Of a DNA stretch of 64,000 bases, positions 10,205-19,162 are shown piece by piece. Position 1 is the first letter of the stretch. Each line of letters starts with the position of its first letter. The DNA is from Devosia oryziradicis (GTDB taxonomy: Bacteria; Pseudomonadota; Alphaproteobacteria; Rhizobiales; Devosiaceae), in the NCBI RefSeq assembly GCF_016698645.1, contig NZ_CP068047.1:1647001-1711000 (forward strand), read 5' to 3'. The notes under the pieces are model-generated. The model saw only the letters and a list, made by a program, of their open reading frames with translations. It was not told the origin of the DNA and did not search any database. Made by a program: the position numbers and the translations under genes.

Positions 10205-10588
10205 ATGCAGGATGGTCACAAGGAAGCGGCCAAGGAGCTGATGGCGACGTTTCGGCTGCTGGTCGCGACATCCATCTCGTTTTTCGTGCTGTTCTTCAGC
10301 CTGCACACACAGGGCTTGCTGAGGCCAACCAACCCGGACCTTTTCAATGTCGGCTTGATATGCGCGCTGGCCTCGTCATTCCTGTCGGCGTGGCTCTTCC
10401 TGGTCGTGGTGGGCATGCTGCATCGCGAGGCGGACGGCATTGCTTACCGGCCTTCGGTGCGGGTGCTGGGCGGGGGTGCACTGCTGGCCTTTGTCGCCGC
10501 CATCGCATGCCTGGTGGCAGGCCAGTGGCCGGACGCCGGAACGACGTCGAGCCCTGCCGACGTGGCGTTTGCCAGCCCTGCCAACTAG
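10205..10588 (+). CDS. Small membrane protein of unknown function
   Basis: 127 residues with three predicted membrane helices: about 17-36, 46-70 and 84-106. The N-terminus is charged (MQDGHKEAAKEL) and the C-terminal tail is Ala/Ser-rich. I do not recognise a family. It begins three bases after the stop of the preceding hypothetical gene, and its stop directly abuts the convergent ureC stop. This pair is the plus-strand island that separates ureC from the rest of the urease accessory genes. Confidence 0.62.
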   Translation: MQDGHKEAAKELMATFRLLVATSISFFVLFFSLHTQGLLRPTNPDLFNVGLICALASSFLSAWLFLVVVGMLHREADGIAYRPSVRVLGGGALLAFVAAIACLVAGQWPDAGTTSSPADVAFASPAN

Positions 10589-12298
10589 CTAGAACAGGAA
10601 GTAGCGCTGGGCCATGGGCAGGACGGTGGCGGGTTCGCAAGTGAGCAATTCGCCGTCGGCATGGACCTCGTAGGTTTCGGGGTCGACCGAAATGTCCGGT
10701 GTCGCCGAATTGTGGACCATCGCATGTTTACCGATACCGCCACGGGTATTGGTGACGGGGAGCAACTGCTTGGCAACGCCCAGCTTGTCGCGCAGGCCAT
10801 CGTCATAGGCGGCCTGCGAGACGAACGTCACCGAGGAATTGGTGAGCAGCTTGCCGAAGCTGGCAAACATGGGCCGATAATGCATCGGCTGCGGGGTGGG
10901 GATCGACGCATTGGGATCGCCCATCGGTGCGGCGGCAATAGAGCCGCCCAGTAGCACCAGTTCGGGCTTCACGCCGAAGAAGGCGGGGTTCCACAGCACC
11001 AGGTCGGCGCGCTTGCCGACCGCTATGGAGCCAATGTGCTGGCTCATGCCGTGCGCGATGGCCGGATTGATGGTGTATTTGGCGATGTAGCGCTTGACGC
11101 GGAAATTGTCGTTGTCGCCGGTCTCTTCGGCGAGCTTGCCGCGCTGGCGCTTCATCTTGTCTGCGGTCTGCCAGCACCGGATCAGCACTTCGCCGACACG
11201 GCCCATGGCCTGGCTGTCGGACGAGATGACCGAGAGCGCGCCCATGTCATGCAGAATGTCTTCGGCAGCAATGGTCTCCTTGCGGATGCGCGACTCCGCG
11301 AATGCGACATCTTCGGGGATGGACGGCGACAGGTGGTGGCACACCATGAGCATGTCGAGATGCTCGGCAATGGTGTTCACCGTGTATGGACGCGTCGGGT
11401 TGGTCGAGGAGGGAATTACATTGGGGAGACCCGCGACCATGAGGATATCGGGGGCATGGCCGCCGCCGGCGCCTTCGGTGTGGAACGCATGGATAGTGCG
11501 GCCCTTGAACGCGCCGATGGTGTCCTCGACGAAGCCGGACTCATTGAGCGTGTCGGTGTGGATCATCACCTGGACGTCGTAGTCATCGGCAACCGACAGA
11601 CAGTTGTCGATAGTGGCGGGTGTGGTCCCCCAGTCCTCGTGCAGCTTGAGGCAGGATGCGCCGGCCAGGATCATTTCGGCCAGCGGCGCGGGACGGCTGG
11701 CATTGCCCTTGCCGGCCAGCGCCAGGTTCATCGGGAATCCGTCGAAGCTCTCGATCATGCGCTGGATGTGCCAGGCGCCGGTGCAGGTGGTGGCGAGGGT
11801 GCCATGCGCCGGACCCGTGCCGCCACCGAGCATGGTGGTGACGCCGCTCATCAGAGCCTCCTCGATCTGCTGGGGCGCGATGAAATGGATATGTGCATCC
11901 ATGGCGCCGGCGGTAAGGATACGGCCTTCGCCCGCAATGACTTCGGTAGAGGGGCCGATGATGATGGTTACGCCCGGCTGCGTGTCGGGATTGCCGGCCT
12001 TGCCGATCGAATGGATGCGGCCATCCTTGAGGCCCACATCGGCCTTGTAGATGCCCGATACGTCCACCACGAGCGCGTTGGTGATGACCGTATCTACGGC
12101 ACCCTCGGCCCGGGTACGCTGCGACTGTCCCATGCCGTCGCGGATGACCTTGCCACCGCCGAACTTCACCTCTTCGCCATAGATGGTGAAGTCCTTCTCG
12201 ACCTCGATGAAGAGCTCCGTATCGGCCAGCCGGACACGATCGCCGGTGGTGGGCCCATACATGTCGGCATAGGTGGCGCGGGAAATGCGAGCGGGCAT
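10589..12298 (-). CDS. ureC: Urease alpha (catalytic) subunit
   Basis: Hydrolyses urea to ammonia and carbamate at a dinuclear nickel site in the cytoplasm. The full normal length of 569 residues is present. All active-site residues can be located: nickel ligands His136 and His138 (DAHIHF), the carbamylated bridging Lys218 (CLKLHEDWG), His247 (IHTDT), His273 (HTEG) and Asp361 (SSDSQAMG). The mobile-flap pair Cys320-His321 (MVCHHL) is also intact. The enzyme is therefore expected to be active once loaded. ureA and ureB are separate genes upstream, as in other bacterial three-subunit ureases. Confidence 0.98.
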   Translation of the reverse strand: MPARISRATYADMYGPTTGDRVRLADTELFIEVEKDFTIYGEEVKFGGGKVIRDGMGQSQRTRAEGAVDTVITNALVVDVSGIYKADVGLKDGRIHSIGKAGNPDTQPGVTIIIGPSTEVIAGEGRILTAGAMDAHIHFIAPQQIEEALMSGVTTMLGGGTGPAHGTLATTCTGAWHIQRMIESFDGFPMNLALAGKGNASRPAPLAEMILAGASCLKLHEDWGTTPATIDNCLSVADDYDVQVMIHTDTLNESGFVEDTIGAFKGRTIHAFHTEGAGGGHAPDILMVAGLPNVIPSSTNPTRPYTVNTIAEHLDMLMVCHHLSPSIPEDVAFAESRIRKETIAAEDILHDMGALSVISSDSQAMGRVGEVLIRCWQTADKMKRQRGKLAEETGDNDNFRVKRYIAKYTINPAIAHGMSQHIGSIAVGKRADLVLWNPAFFGVKPELVLLGGSIAAAPMGDPNASIPTPQPMHYRPMFASFGKLLTNSSVTFVSQAAYDDGLRDKLGVAKQLLPVTNTRGGIGKHAMVHNSATPDISVDPETYEVHADGELLTCEPATVLPMAQRYFLF

Positions 12299-12309
12299 GG
12301 GGCCTCCGG

Positions 12310-12717
12310 TTAGTTGACTGGCGCAGGCCCATTCGGGGCATGCTTGCGATAATTGGCGAGGGCCGTGACGATAAGGTCGTCCAACAGGTCCCGGGCGGCT
12401 TGGATCTTCGGGTCTTCAGCGCCGATGGCGGCGATGGACAGACCCAGGGCCTGCAGGGCGTAGCCTTGCTTGTCCTGCCCCTTGGCCACGGCGGTCCGCC
12501 CTTCGGCATCGATCTGGGCGAGCAGGCCTACGGTTTCGACGGTGCTCAGCTTCGGTTTCAGGGCCGGCCATTCGGTCTCCTGGCCGGTCTTGCAGATCCA
12601 GTCTGCTCCGGCGCCGAGATAGAACATCGCTTCGCCATCCTGGGTGCCGCGTTCATGCAAATCGCGCAGGACCTCGGTGAGATTGTTGAGCAGGGCGGCT
12701 TCAGCCTGGGAATTCAT
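12310..12717 (-). CDS. Unknown 135-residue protein between ureB and ureC
   Basis: Soluble acidic protein of 135 residues. It has an N-terminal helix ([22 protein letters not shown]), a [13 protein letters not shown] segment and a C-terminal helical half ending in [12 protein letters not shown]. It contains one cysteine and no metal-rich stretch. I cannot assign a family. The Rhizobium meliloti urease locus is known to carry extra ORFs of unknown function between the subunit genes, so this may be an orthologue of one of them; that is inference. It sits 11 bases upstream of ureC and 56 downstream of ureB and must be co-transcribed with them. Confidence 0.75.
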   Translation of the reverse strand: MNSQAEAALLNNLTEVLRDLHERGTQDGEAMFYLGAGADWICKTGQETEWPALKPKLSTVETVGLLAQIDAEGRTAVAKGQDKQGYALQALGLSIAAIGAEDPKIQAARDLLDDLIVTALANYRKHAPNGPAPVN

Positions 12718-12773
12718 GGTTGTTCCAATGTGCAGAGTTTCGGTTGCGCACCGTTTGCACTGTCTGCCTGTGT

Positions 12774-13082
12774 CTAGTCCAGAGCGCCCATGACCTGTTG
12801 CCGGAAGCCGTAGACGACCCGGTCGCCACCAAGCGGGATCAAACGAACTTCGCGCGCCTGGCCGGGCTCGAAGCGAACCGCCGTGCCGGCAGCAATATCG
12901 AGCCGCATGCCCCGAGCCTTTTCGCGGTCGAAGCTCAGCCCGGCATTGGTCTCGAAGAAGTGGTAATGCGATCCGACCTGGATGGGGCGGTCCCCGGTAT
13001 TGGCGACCTCCAGCACGATTTGCGGCGCGCCGACATTGAGCTCGATTTCACCGGATTTGGGGATGATTTCGCCTGGGATCAT
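12774..13082 (-). CDS. ureB: Urease beta subunit
   Basis: Structural subunit of 102 residues that packs around UreC in the (ABC)3 trimer. The typical start MIPGEI, the motif [17 protein letters not shown] and the following [17 protein letters not shown] are all present. The gene follows ureA by five bases, giving ureD-ureA-ureB in the usual order. The separate short subunit agrees with the bacterial three-chain organisation. Confidence 0.97.
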   Translation of the reverse strand: MIPGEIIPKSGEIELNVGAPQIVLEVANTGDRPIQVGSHYHFFETNAGLSFDREKARGMRLDIAAGTAVRFEPGQAREVRLIPLGGDRVVYGFRQQVMGALD

Positions 13083-13087
13083 GAGAA

Positions 13088-13390
13088 CTACCGGATGGGT
13101 TGGTGGACGGTGACGAGTTTGGTGCCGTCCGGGAACGTTGCCTCGACCTGCACGTCGTGGATCATCTCGGCGATACCCTCCATCACCTGGGCACGGCTCA
13201 CCACATGGGCTCCGGCCTCCATCAATTCGGCCACCGGCCGGCCGTCGCGGGCGCCTTCCACCACGAAATCGGTGATCAGGGCGATGGCCTCGGGATGGTT
13301 CAGCTTGACCCCGCGCTCAAGGCGCTTGCGGGCGACAATGGCAGCCATGGCGATAAGCAGTTTGTCTTTTTCACGCGGGGTGAGATTCAT
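13088..13390 (-). CDS. ureA: Urease gamma subunit
   Basis: Smallest urease subunit, 100 residues. Family landmarks are [17 protein letters not shown], the [11 protein letters not shown] segment and a C-terminal [18 protein letters not shown]. Its length is exactly that expected for a separate gamma chain. It starts nine bases after the ureD stop and lies directly upstream of ureB in the same minus-strand operon. Confidence 0.97.
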   Translation of the reverse strand: MNLTPREKDKLLIAMAAIVARKRLERGVKLNHPEAIALITDFVVEGARDGRPVAELMEAGAHVVSRAQVMEGIAEMIHDVQVEATFPDGTKLVTVHQPIR

Positions 13391-13399
13391 GGTCGGGTC

Positions 13400-14212
13400 C
13401 TAGAGATGCCAGAGGCGGGGCAGCGAACCGGCCCCAGAAAGTTCGGATAGAATTGGGACGATCAGCCGCCGCAAGGCAAGTCCGCTCTGGGCCAGGACGC
13501 GGACCACCAGGCGCTCGCCGTTGGCACTGGCCGCAATACGGCTGTCGCCGGGGAGGACGGCGCGCAGCCGGGCGAGGGTGGCTGCGCATTGATCGGCAGA
13601 TGGCGCGACATGCAGCACCGAGGCGAAGGCACGACGGCCGGCCAGCAGGGAAAGGCCATTGCGCTCGGCGAGCGTGCCGTCCAGTCGTGTGGCTTCGGCA
13701 TGGATCAAGCGGCCGTTGCGGCGGATGCGCCAGTTGTCGCGCAGGCGAGCATCCAGTGCCATCTCGCCCATGGCGTCCCGTCCCAAGAGAACAGCTTCGA
13801 TCGCGGTGAGGCTGGCTGCCTCAGCCAAATCTATCTCGATGCGGCGATCGAGTTGGCTGGCGGCGAAGAGAATTGTTTCCTGGGGCAGCCAATCCAGATG
13901 TGCGCCTGCACCGACGCTGAGGCGGGTTTCGACGCGTGCCGGTCCGCCAATGGAGCGATAGATGCGCTCGCATGCCTGCGTGGTCAGGACCATGCGGCCT
14001 CCGGCAGCCAGCTCGGCTGACCACTGCATGTGGTCGCCGCCGGTCAGTCCGCCCGCGGTGTTGATGAGGACGGCTTCAAGCGCGCGGCTGTGGGTATTGG
14101 GCAAGCGGATCTTGGAGCAGCCGTCCTGATAAAGGGTAGCCAGGCGCGTGACGCCGTCGCGTTGCTGTGTGCCGATACGTCCATGGCCGCGTGCGCGCTG
14201 CAAGTCCTGCAT
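13400..14212 (-). CDS. ureD: Urease accessory protein UreD
   Basis: Scaffold protein that binds apo-urease and passes nickel from UreG through UreF. Landmarks are QRARGHGRIG at the start, YQDGCSKIRLP, the conserved INTAGGLTGGD and QACERIYRS. I use the ATG at 14212, giving 270 residues, because this matches where UreD homology begins. The frame continues to an ATG at 14293, but the best promoter would place the transcript start next to that codon. Either 14212, a TTG in between or leaderless use of 14293 remains possible. First gene of the ureDAB-orf-C unit. Confidence 0.93.
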   Translation of the reverse strand: MQDLQRARGHGRIGTQQRDGVTRLATLYQDGCSKIRLPNTHSRALEAVLINTAGGLTGGDHMQWSAELAAGGRMVLTTQACERIYRSIGGPARVETRLSVGAGAHLDWLPQETILFAASQLDRRIEIDLAEAASLTAIEAVLLGRDAMGEMALDARLRDNWRIRRNGRLIHAEATRLDGTLAERNGLSLLAGRRAFASVLHVAPSADQCAATLARLRAVLPGDSRIAASANGERLVVRVLAQSGLALRRLIVPILSELSGAGSLPRLWHL

Positions 14213-14303
14213 TGGAGCATGACTTGCTGTTTTCGCGAGATTTTCGGCAACGATTGTCAAGGCTCGGCGTTTCCTATGCGAGCAGGCGCTCATTCATTGA
14301 GAC

Positions 14304-14333
14304 ATTATAGAAGGCTGTTAAAATGCACATCAA
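14304..14333 (-). promoter_or_regulatory. Candidate sigma-70 promoter of ureD
   Basis: On the minus strand the sequence reads TTGATG, an 18-base spacer, then TATAAT. The -10 box occupies 14304-14309 and the -35 box 14328-14333, the latter inside the first codons of the divergent exported-protein gene. Transcription would start near 14297. Confidence 0.5.
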
Positions 14334-14664
14334 AACCATTGTTTCTGCTGTCGCCCTTTCTGCTGCCGTGACCTTTGGTGGCGTGGCTTATGCCCAGGAC
14401 GCCGCCCTTCCCACTATGATCGGCGAGCAGCAGCTCACCGCCGCCGACGCCCAGCGCGTCAAGACCTATTGCGAAGACCTGCAGAAGGCCGACACCCAGG
14501 CCGCAGATGCCGCTGCCTCTGACGCCGACAGCGACGCCAACACTGCCATGACCAGTGAGGAGTCCGAAGGCGAGGAAGGCGATGCCGCCGCAGCCGGCTC
14601 GGTCGACATGGATCTGATCACCGTCGAGGCTTGCACGGAAGCTGGCTTCATCACGGCTCCTTAA
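14323..14664 (+). CDS. Small acidic exported protein
   Basis: 113 residues with a clear signal peptide (MHIKTIVSAVALSAAVTF..., cleavage after VAYA near 24). The mature part contains two cysteines (TYCEDL and VEACTE) about 60 residues apart and a very acidic Ala/Asp/Glu/Ser stretch between them. It appears to be a periplasmic protein with a possible single disulfide. I do not know its role. It lies alone on the plus strand between ureD and urtE, which run the other way, and is followed by an intrinsic terminator. Confidence 0.75.
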   Translation: MHIKTIVSAVALSAAVTFGGVAYAQDAALPTMIGEQQLTAADAQRVKTYCEDLQKADTQAADAAASDADSDANTAMTSEESEGEEGDAAAAGSVDMDLITVEACTEAGFITAP

Positions 14665-14686
14665 TCGGATATTTCGGTATCAGTGA

Positions 14687-14713
14687 ACGCCCGGCATTTG
14701 CCGGGCGTTTTGC
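14687..14713 (+). terminator. Intrinsic terminator after the acidic exported protein gene
   Basis: Inverted repeat ACGCCCGGC / GCCGGGCGT with a short loop ATTT followed by TTT. It is 23 bases past the stop at 14664 and just before the convergent urtE stop at 14716. Confidence 0.8.
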
Positions 14714-14715
14714 GT

Positions 14716-15420
14716 TTAGACCATAAGATGACGCCTGACTTCCGGCAGGTCGAGGTCGCTCGCCGGACCCGAATGGCGGATTTCCCCTCGATCCATCACA
14801 TAAATGTCGTCCGCAATTTCTCGGCAGAAGTCGAGGAACTGTTCGACCAGCAGGATAGTCATACCCTTCTCGTCCCGCAGGAACTGCAGCGCGCGGCCGA
14901 TGTCCTTGATGATGGAAGGCTGAATGCCCTCGGTGGGCTCATCGAGCACCAAAACCTTGGGTCGGGTGACCAGGGCACGCCCAATGGCGAGCTGTTGCTG
15001 CTGGCCACCCGAGAGGTCACCACCGCGCCGGCCCAGCATGGACTTGAGCACGGGGAATAGCTCGAAGATGTAGGGCGGAATGTTCTTTTCCGCACGCGCC
15101 AGGCCGGCATACCCGGTTTCGAGATTCTCCTTGACCGTCAGCAGCGGAAAGATTTCCCGGCCTTGCGGCACATAGCCAATACCCATTCGCGCACGCTTAT
15201 AAGGCGGCGACTTTCGCAGAACCTCGTCGCCAAAGGTAATATCGCCAGCGGTGATATTGTTGATCCCGGTTATGGCGCGCAGGGTAGAGGACTTGCCGAC
15301 ACCGTTGCGACCGAGCACGGCGGTGATGCGTCCCGGCTGGCACGTGATCGAGATGGACTTGAGCGCCTGGGCGGCGCCGTAATGCAGGTCGATAGCGTTG
15401 ATGGAAAGGGCGGTGCTCAT
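14716..15420 (-). CDS. urtE: Urea ABC transporter ATP-binding protein UrtE
   Basis: One of two ATPases that power high-affinity urea import. 234 residues: Walker A GRNGVGKSS, Q-loop, signature LSGGQQQQLAIG, Walker B VLVLDEPTEGIQPSI and switch His in VEQF context (LLVEQFLDF). The IQPSI continuation is characteristic of LivF/UrtE-type subunits. It is the last gene of urtABCDE and overlaps urtD by four bases. Confidence 0.96.
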   Translation of the reverse strand: MSTALSINAIDLHYGAAQALKSISITCQPGRITAVLGRNGVGKSSTLRAITGINNITAGDITFGDEVLRKSPPYKRARMGIGYVPQGREIFPLLTVKENLETGYAGLARAEKNIPPYIFELFPVLKSMLGRRGGDLSGGQQQQLAIGRALVTRPKVLVLDEPTEGIQPSIIKDIGRALQFLRDEKGMTILLVEQFLDFCREIADDIYVMDRGEIRHSGPASDLDLPEVRRHLMV

Positions 15421-16175
15421 CGTCCCAGATACCTTTCGATGACGACCGGATTGGCGCTGACCTGATCCAGCGAGCCCTCGGCGAGCACTGAACCCTCGGC
15501 GAGGCAGGTGACGCGGGAGCCCAGTTCACGGACAAAGCTCATGTCGTGCTCGACCACCACTACGGAGCGAGTCCTGGCAATGTCCTTGAGCAGCTTGGCT
15601 GTTTCGACGGTTTCGGCATCTGTCATGCCGGCGACGGGCTCGTCGACCAGAAGAAGTTTGGGGTCCTGCGCCAGGAGCATGCCAATCTCAAGCCATTGCT
15701 TCTGGCCATGGCTCAGGTTGGCGGCGAAATCGTCCTTGCGATCGAGCAGACGCACGGTTTCGAGGATTTCGGTGATGCGGGCGATGTCTTCGTCACTGGC
15801 GGTGTAGAACAGCGCAGCAAAGACGCCGCGCGGCTTTTTCAGCGCCATTTCGATATTGTTCCACACGGTGTGGGACTCAAACACCGTGGGCTTCTGGAAC
15901 TTGCGGCCGATGCCCAGATTGGCGATTGCGGCTTCGTCCAGCCTGGTGAGATCGGTACGGCCGTCGAACAGTACCTGTCCATCATCGGGGCGGGTCTTGC
16001 CGGTAATGATGTCCATCATGGTGGTTTTGCCGGCGCCGTTGGGGCCGATGATGGCCAGCATTTCGGCCGGATGGACAATGATGGAGAGGTTGTTGATGGC
16101 TTTGAAACCGTCGAAGGCGACGGAGACGCCATCGAGGTAGAGCATCGTGCCCAGCTTTTCCTTGGCTTCGGACAT
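15417..16175 (-). CDS. urtD: Urea ABC transporter ATP-binding protein UrtD
   Basis: The second ATPase of the urea importer, 252 residues, LivG type. Walker A GPNGAGKTT, the Q-loop GRKFQKPTVFESHTV, a signature in the UrtD-style LSHGQKQWLEIGMLL and Walker B LLLVDEPVAGMTDAE are present. The LSHGQKQ form in place of LSGGQ is typical of UrtD. It overlaps urtE by four bases and begins five bases after the urtC stop. Confidence 0.96.
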   Translation of the reverse strand: MSEAKEKLGTMLYLDGVSVAFDGFKAINNLSIIVHPAEMLAIIGPNGAGKTTMMDIITGKTRPDDGQVLFDGRTDLTRLDEAAIANLGIGRKFQKPTVFESHTVWNNIEMALKKPRGVFAALFYTASDEDIARITEILETVRLLDRKDDFAANLSHGQKQWLEIGMLLAQDPKLLLVDEPVAGMTDAETVETAKLLKDIARTRSVVVVEHDMSFVRELGSRVTCLAEGSVLAEGSLDQVSANPVVIERYLGR

Positions 16176-16180
16176 GCGTC

Positions 16181-17347
16181 TTACTCCGCCGGCTTGGGTT
16201 GAGGATCGACGCCGGCCTCGATTTCCTGGGCCGAGGGGGAAAGCTGCTCCCGCTTGGTCGTTGCCGCGCGGTATTGGCCGATAAGGCCGACAATGCCCTT
16301 GGGCAGGAAGAGGGTTGTGACCACGAACAGCGCGCCGAGGGCGAAGAGCCAGTATTCGGGGAAGGCACCGGTGAAGTAGGATTTGCCAACGTTCACGAGG
16401 ATGCCGCCGATGATCGGGCCGATGATCGTGCCGCGGCCGCCGACGGCAGTCCAGATGACCACTTCGATGGAATTGGCCGGATCGAATTCCGACGGGTTGA
16501 TGATACCGACCTGAGGCACGTAGAGGGCCCCGGCAATGCCCGCGATGATGGCTGAGACGACGAAAGCAAAGAGCTTCACATATTCGACGCGGTAGCCGAT
16601 GAAGCGCGTGCGGCTTTCGGCATCGCGGACGGCAACCATAACCTTGCCGAGCTTGGAATTGACGATCATCGAGCAGGCGAGCACCGCCAAGGCCAAGGCG
16701 ATCGCCGAGGCGGCGAAGAGTGTGGCGCGGGTGCTCGGCGCCGAGATCGACTGGCCCAGAATGTCCTTGAAGTCAGTCAGGCCGTTATTGCCACCAAAGC
16801 CCATGTCGTTGCGGAAGAAAGCCAGCAGCAGGGCGTAGGTCATGGCCTGGGTGATGATGGAGAGGTAAACGCCAGTGACGCGGCTTCGGAACGCGAGGAA
16901 GCCGAAGACGAAGGCAAGGAGACCCGGGACGACCACCACGGCGATCATGGCGATCCAGAAATTGTCCATGCCGTACCAGTACCAAGGCAGTTCCTTCCAG
17001 TTCAGGAACACCATGAAGTCGGGTAGGATCGGATTGGCGTAGACCCCGCGCGTACCGATCTGGCGCATGAGGTACATGCCCATCGCGTAGCCGCCGATGG
17101 CGAAGAATGCACCATGGCCGAGCGAGAGAATGCCGCAATAGCCCCAGACCAGGTCGAGCGCCAGCGCGAGCATGGCGTAGGTCAGGTATTTGCCGAAGAG
17201 GGGCACGGCGTAGTTCGGCAGGCGGACCGGATTGCCTTCGGGCAGCAACAGGTTCGATGCCGGCACGAGGATGGCGACGGCCAACAGGATGGCGACGATC
17301 CAGATGGCCTTGCGGTCGAGGGCGCGGAACAGGGCTTGCGTAATCAT
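16181..17347 (-). CDS. urtC: Urea ABC transporter permease UrtC
   Basis: Inner-membrane permease of 388 residues, LivM type, with about ten hydrophobic segments. The conserved WGYCGILSLGHGAFFAIGGYAMGMY and a late VVTTLFLPKGIVGL are visible. A TAVGGRGTIIGPIIGG cytoplasmic loop should contact the ATPases. Together with UrtB it forms the urea channel. It overlaps urtB by four bases. Confidence 0.96.
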   Translation of the reverse strand: MITQALFRALDRKAIWIVAILLAVAILVPASNLLLPEGNPVRLPNYAVPLFGKYLTYAMLALALDLVWGYCGILSLGHGAFFAIGGYAMGMYLMRQIGTRGVYANPILPDFMVFLNWKELPWYWYGMDNFWIAMIAVVVVPGLLAFVFGFLAFRSRVTGVYLSIITQAMTYALLLAFFRNDMGFGGNNGLTDFKDILGQSISAPSTRATLFAASAIALALAVLACSMIVNSKLGKVMVAVRDAESRTRFIGYRVEYVKLFAFVVSAIIAGIAGALYVPQVGIINPSEFDPANSIEVVIWTAVGGRGTIIGPIIGGILVNVGKSYFTGAFPEYWLFALGALFVVTTLFLPKGIVGLIGQYRAATTKREQLSPSAQEIEAGVDPQPKPAE

Positions 17348-18972
17348 GCTTCGATCGAGCGTCCCTTGAGCGCGAAGAGGCCGCGCGGGCGGCGCTGGAT
17401 GAAGAGGATGATAAGGACGAGAATGATGATCTTGCCCAGCACGGCACCGGCATAGGGTTCGATGAACTTGTTGGCGATGCCCAGGGACATGGCGCCGACC
17501 AGGGTGCCCCAGAGATTGCCGACACCGCCAAACACAACGACCATGAAGCTATCGATGATGTAGCCCTGGCCGAGATTGGGCGAAACATTGCCGATCTGGC
17601 TGAGCGCCACGCCAGCCAGGCCAGCGATGCCGGAGCCCAGGCCGAAAGTCATGGCGTCGACCAGTGGAGTGCGGATGCCCATGGCCGATGCCATTCGGCG
17701 GTTCTGCGTGACGGCGCGCATATGCAGGCCAATGGCCGTGTACTTGAGCACAGCCAGCAATGCGACGAAGACGACCAGGGCAAAGATGACGATGTAGAAG
17801 CGGTTCCAGGTGATGGCCAGGCCGCCGAGATCGAAGGAACCCGACATCCAGGATGGGTTGCCGACCTCGCGGATATTGGCGGTGAAGATGCGCTGGATCG
17901 CCTGCTGGATGATGAGCGAGAGGCCCCAGGTGGCAAGCAGGGTCTCCAGCGGGCGCCCGTAGAGGAAGCGGATGATACCGCGTTCGATGATCACGCCGAC
18001 CATGCCAGTGAAGAGAAAGGCCAAGGGAAGGGCGATGGCCAGCGACCAGTCGAACAGTTCGGGCGCGTTCTGGCGGATGATCTCCTGGACCACGAAGGTT
18101 GTGTAGGCGCCGAGCATGACCATCTCGCCATGCGCCATGTTGATGACGCCCATCACGCCGAAGGTGATGGCAAGGCCAATTGCTGCCAGCAGCAGAACCG
18201 AGCCCAGCGAGACGCCGAACCAGACATTCTGCGCGATGTCCCAGACGGCGCGGTCGCGAGCGAGGCCGTCGATGGCGGACTGGATGGTCGGCTTGAGGTC
18301 TTCGGGAGCCGAAGCAAGCGCGGTGGTGAGCGTGTTGAGCGCGTCACGACCGCCGATCGCCTGGACAACTGGCACGGCGGCCGTCTTGTCCTCGATCGAA
18401 GCGTCGGGCGACTTGAGCATGATGACGGCGCGCGCCTGTTCCATCACGCGCTTGATGGTGGCGTCCGTCTCGGCCGATATAGCGCTGTCTAGTAGCTCGA
18501 GCTGCGCAGGATCGGCATCGCGGAGCACCGATTGGGCGGCCGCCAGGCGCACGCGTCCATCGTCGCTGAGCAGGGTCATCTGACCGATAGCGGTGCGGAG
18601 GACGCGACGCAGGCCGTTGTTGACCTTGACCTTGTCGCGGTCGCCATCGGCAAGCTCGGGGAGTTCGGCAGCCGTCACCGGATCTGTCGCGGCGCCTTTA
18701 CCACTGGAAGCCGACGTGAAAATGACCTTGCCGGTGGCTTCGTCGACATAAAGCTCGCCTTCGAGCAGGACTTCGAGGATCGGCACGACGCGCTGGTCGC
18801 CCGTCGCGACAAGCGCACCGATAGCGGTTTCGCGATCCTTGTAGTTGCCGGGGGCAAGGGCATCGACAAGCTGCGTCAATTCAGCATCGGCGATTTGGGC
18901 GTAGGCGGGCAGGGCGGCCACAGAAAGCCCAAGAAACATCATCAGCGCAGCGACTTGGCGGAGAAATTTCAT
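17344..18972 (-). CDS. urtB: Urea ABC transporter permease UrtB
   Basis: LivH-type permease of 542 residues. It begins with a signal peptide (MKFLRQVAALMMFLGLSVAALPAYA) and has an extra periplasmic domain of about 210 residues before the membrane part, which is normal for UrtB. Membrane part landmarks are NMAHGEMVMLGAYTTFV and VVFGGVGNLWGTLVGA. The N-terminal domain has repeated helices (AIGALVATGDQRVVPILEVLLEG; RLAAAQSVL) suggestive of HEAT-like repeats. It is separated from urtA by 190 bases that hold a palindromic repeat. Confidence 0.95.
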   Translation of the reverse strand: MKFLRQVAALMMFLGLSVAALPAYAQIADAELTQLVDALAPGNYKDRETAIGALVATGDQRVVPILEVLLEGELYVDEATGKVIFTSASSGKGAATDPVTAAELPELADGDRDKVKVNNGLRRVLRTAIGQMTLLSDDGRVRLAAAQSVLRDADPAQLELLDSAISAETDATIKRVMEQARAVIMLKSPDASIEDKTAAVPVVQAIGGRDALNTLTTALASAPEDLKPTIQSAIDGLARDRAVWDIAQNVWFGVSLGSVLLLAAIGLAITFGVMGVINMAHGEMVMLGAYTTFVVQEIIRQNAPELFDWSLAIALPLAFLFTGMVGVIIERGIIRFLYGRPLETLLATWGLSLIIQQAIQRIFTANIREVGNPSWMSGSFDLGGLAITWNRFYIVIFALVVFVALLAVLKYTAIGLHMRAVTQNRRMASAMGIRTPLVDAMTFGLGSGIAGLAGVALSQIGNVSPNLGQGYIIDSFMVVVFGGVGNLWGTLVGAMSLGIANKFIEPYAGAVLGKIIILVLIILFIQRRPRGLFALKGRSIEA

Positions 18973-19001
18973 GGTGGCCCCGATCGGATCGTAAACTCAG
19001 T

Positions 19002-19100
19002 GTCATTCCGGCGAAGGCCGGAATCCAGGTCCGCAGCTCGTCGCAACACCCAGCGTGAAGGTCATTCTCCGCATGGATCCCGGCCTTCGCCGGGATGACA
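19002..19100. repeat. Palindromic interspersed repeat between urtA and urtB
   Basis: Two outward arms, GTCATTCCGGCGAAGGCCGG and its near complement CCGGCCTTCGCCGGGATGAC, enclose about 55 variable bases. A second member of the same family is at 49177-49275. Such elements are abundant in alphaproteobacterial genomes. Here one sits inside an operon, where it could fold in the message and set the relative amounts of urtA and urtB-E. Confidence 0.85.
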
Positions 19101-19162
19101 TCGTGGGTTGCGCGAGTGACGAGGGCGGAATGCGCCGCCCTCGTCGAATTCATCGCGGGGCG

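Noticed and set aside
14323..14664. Acidic exported protein as an antisense shadow
   Set aside because: Considered noncoding because of low complexity, but the signal peptide, two cysteines and following terminator argue for a real gene, so the rejection was withdrawn and it is listed.
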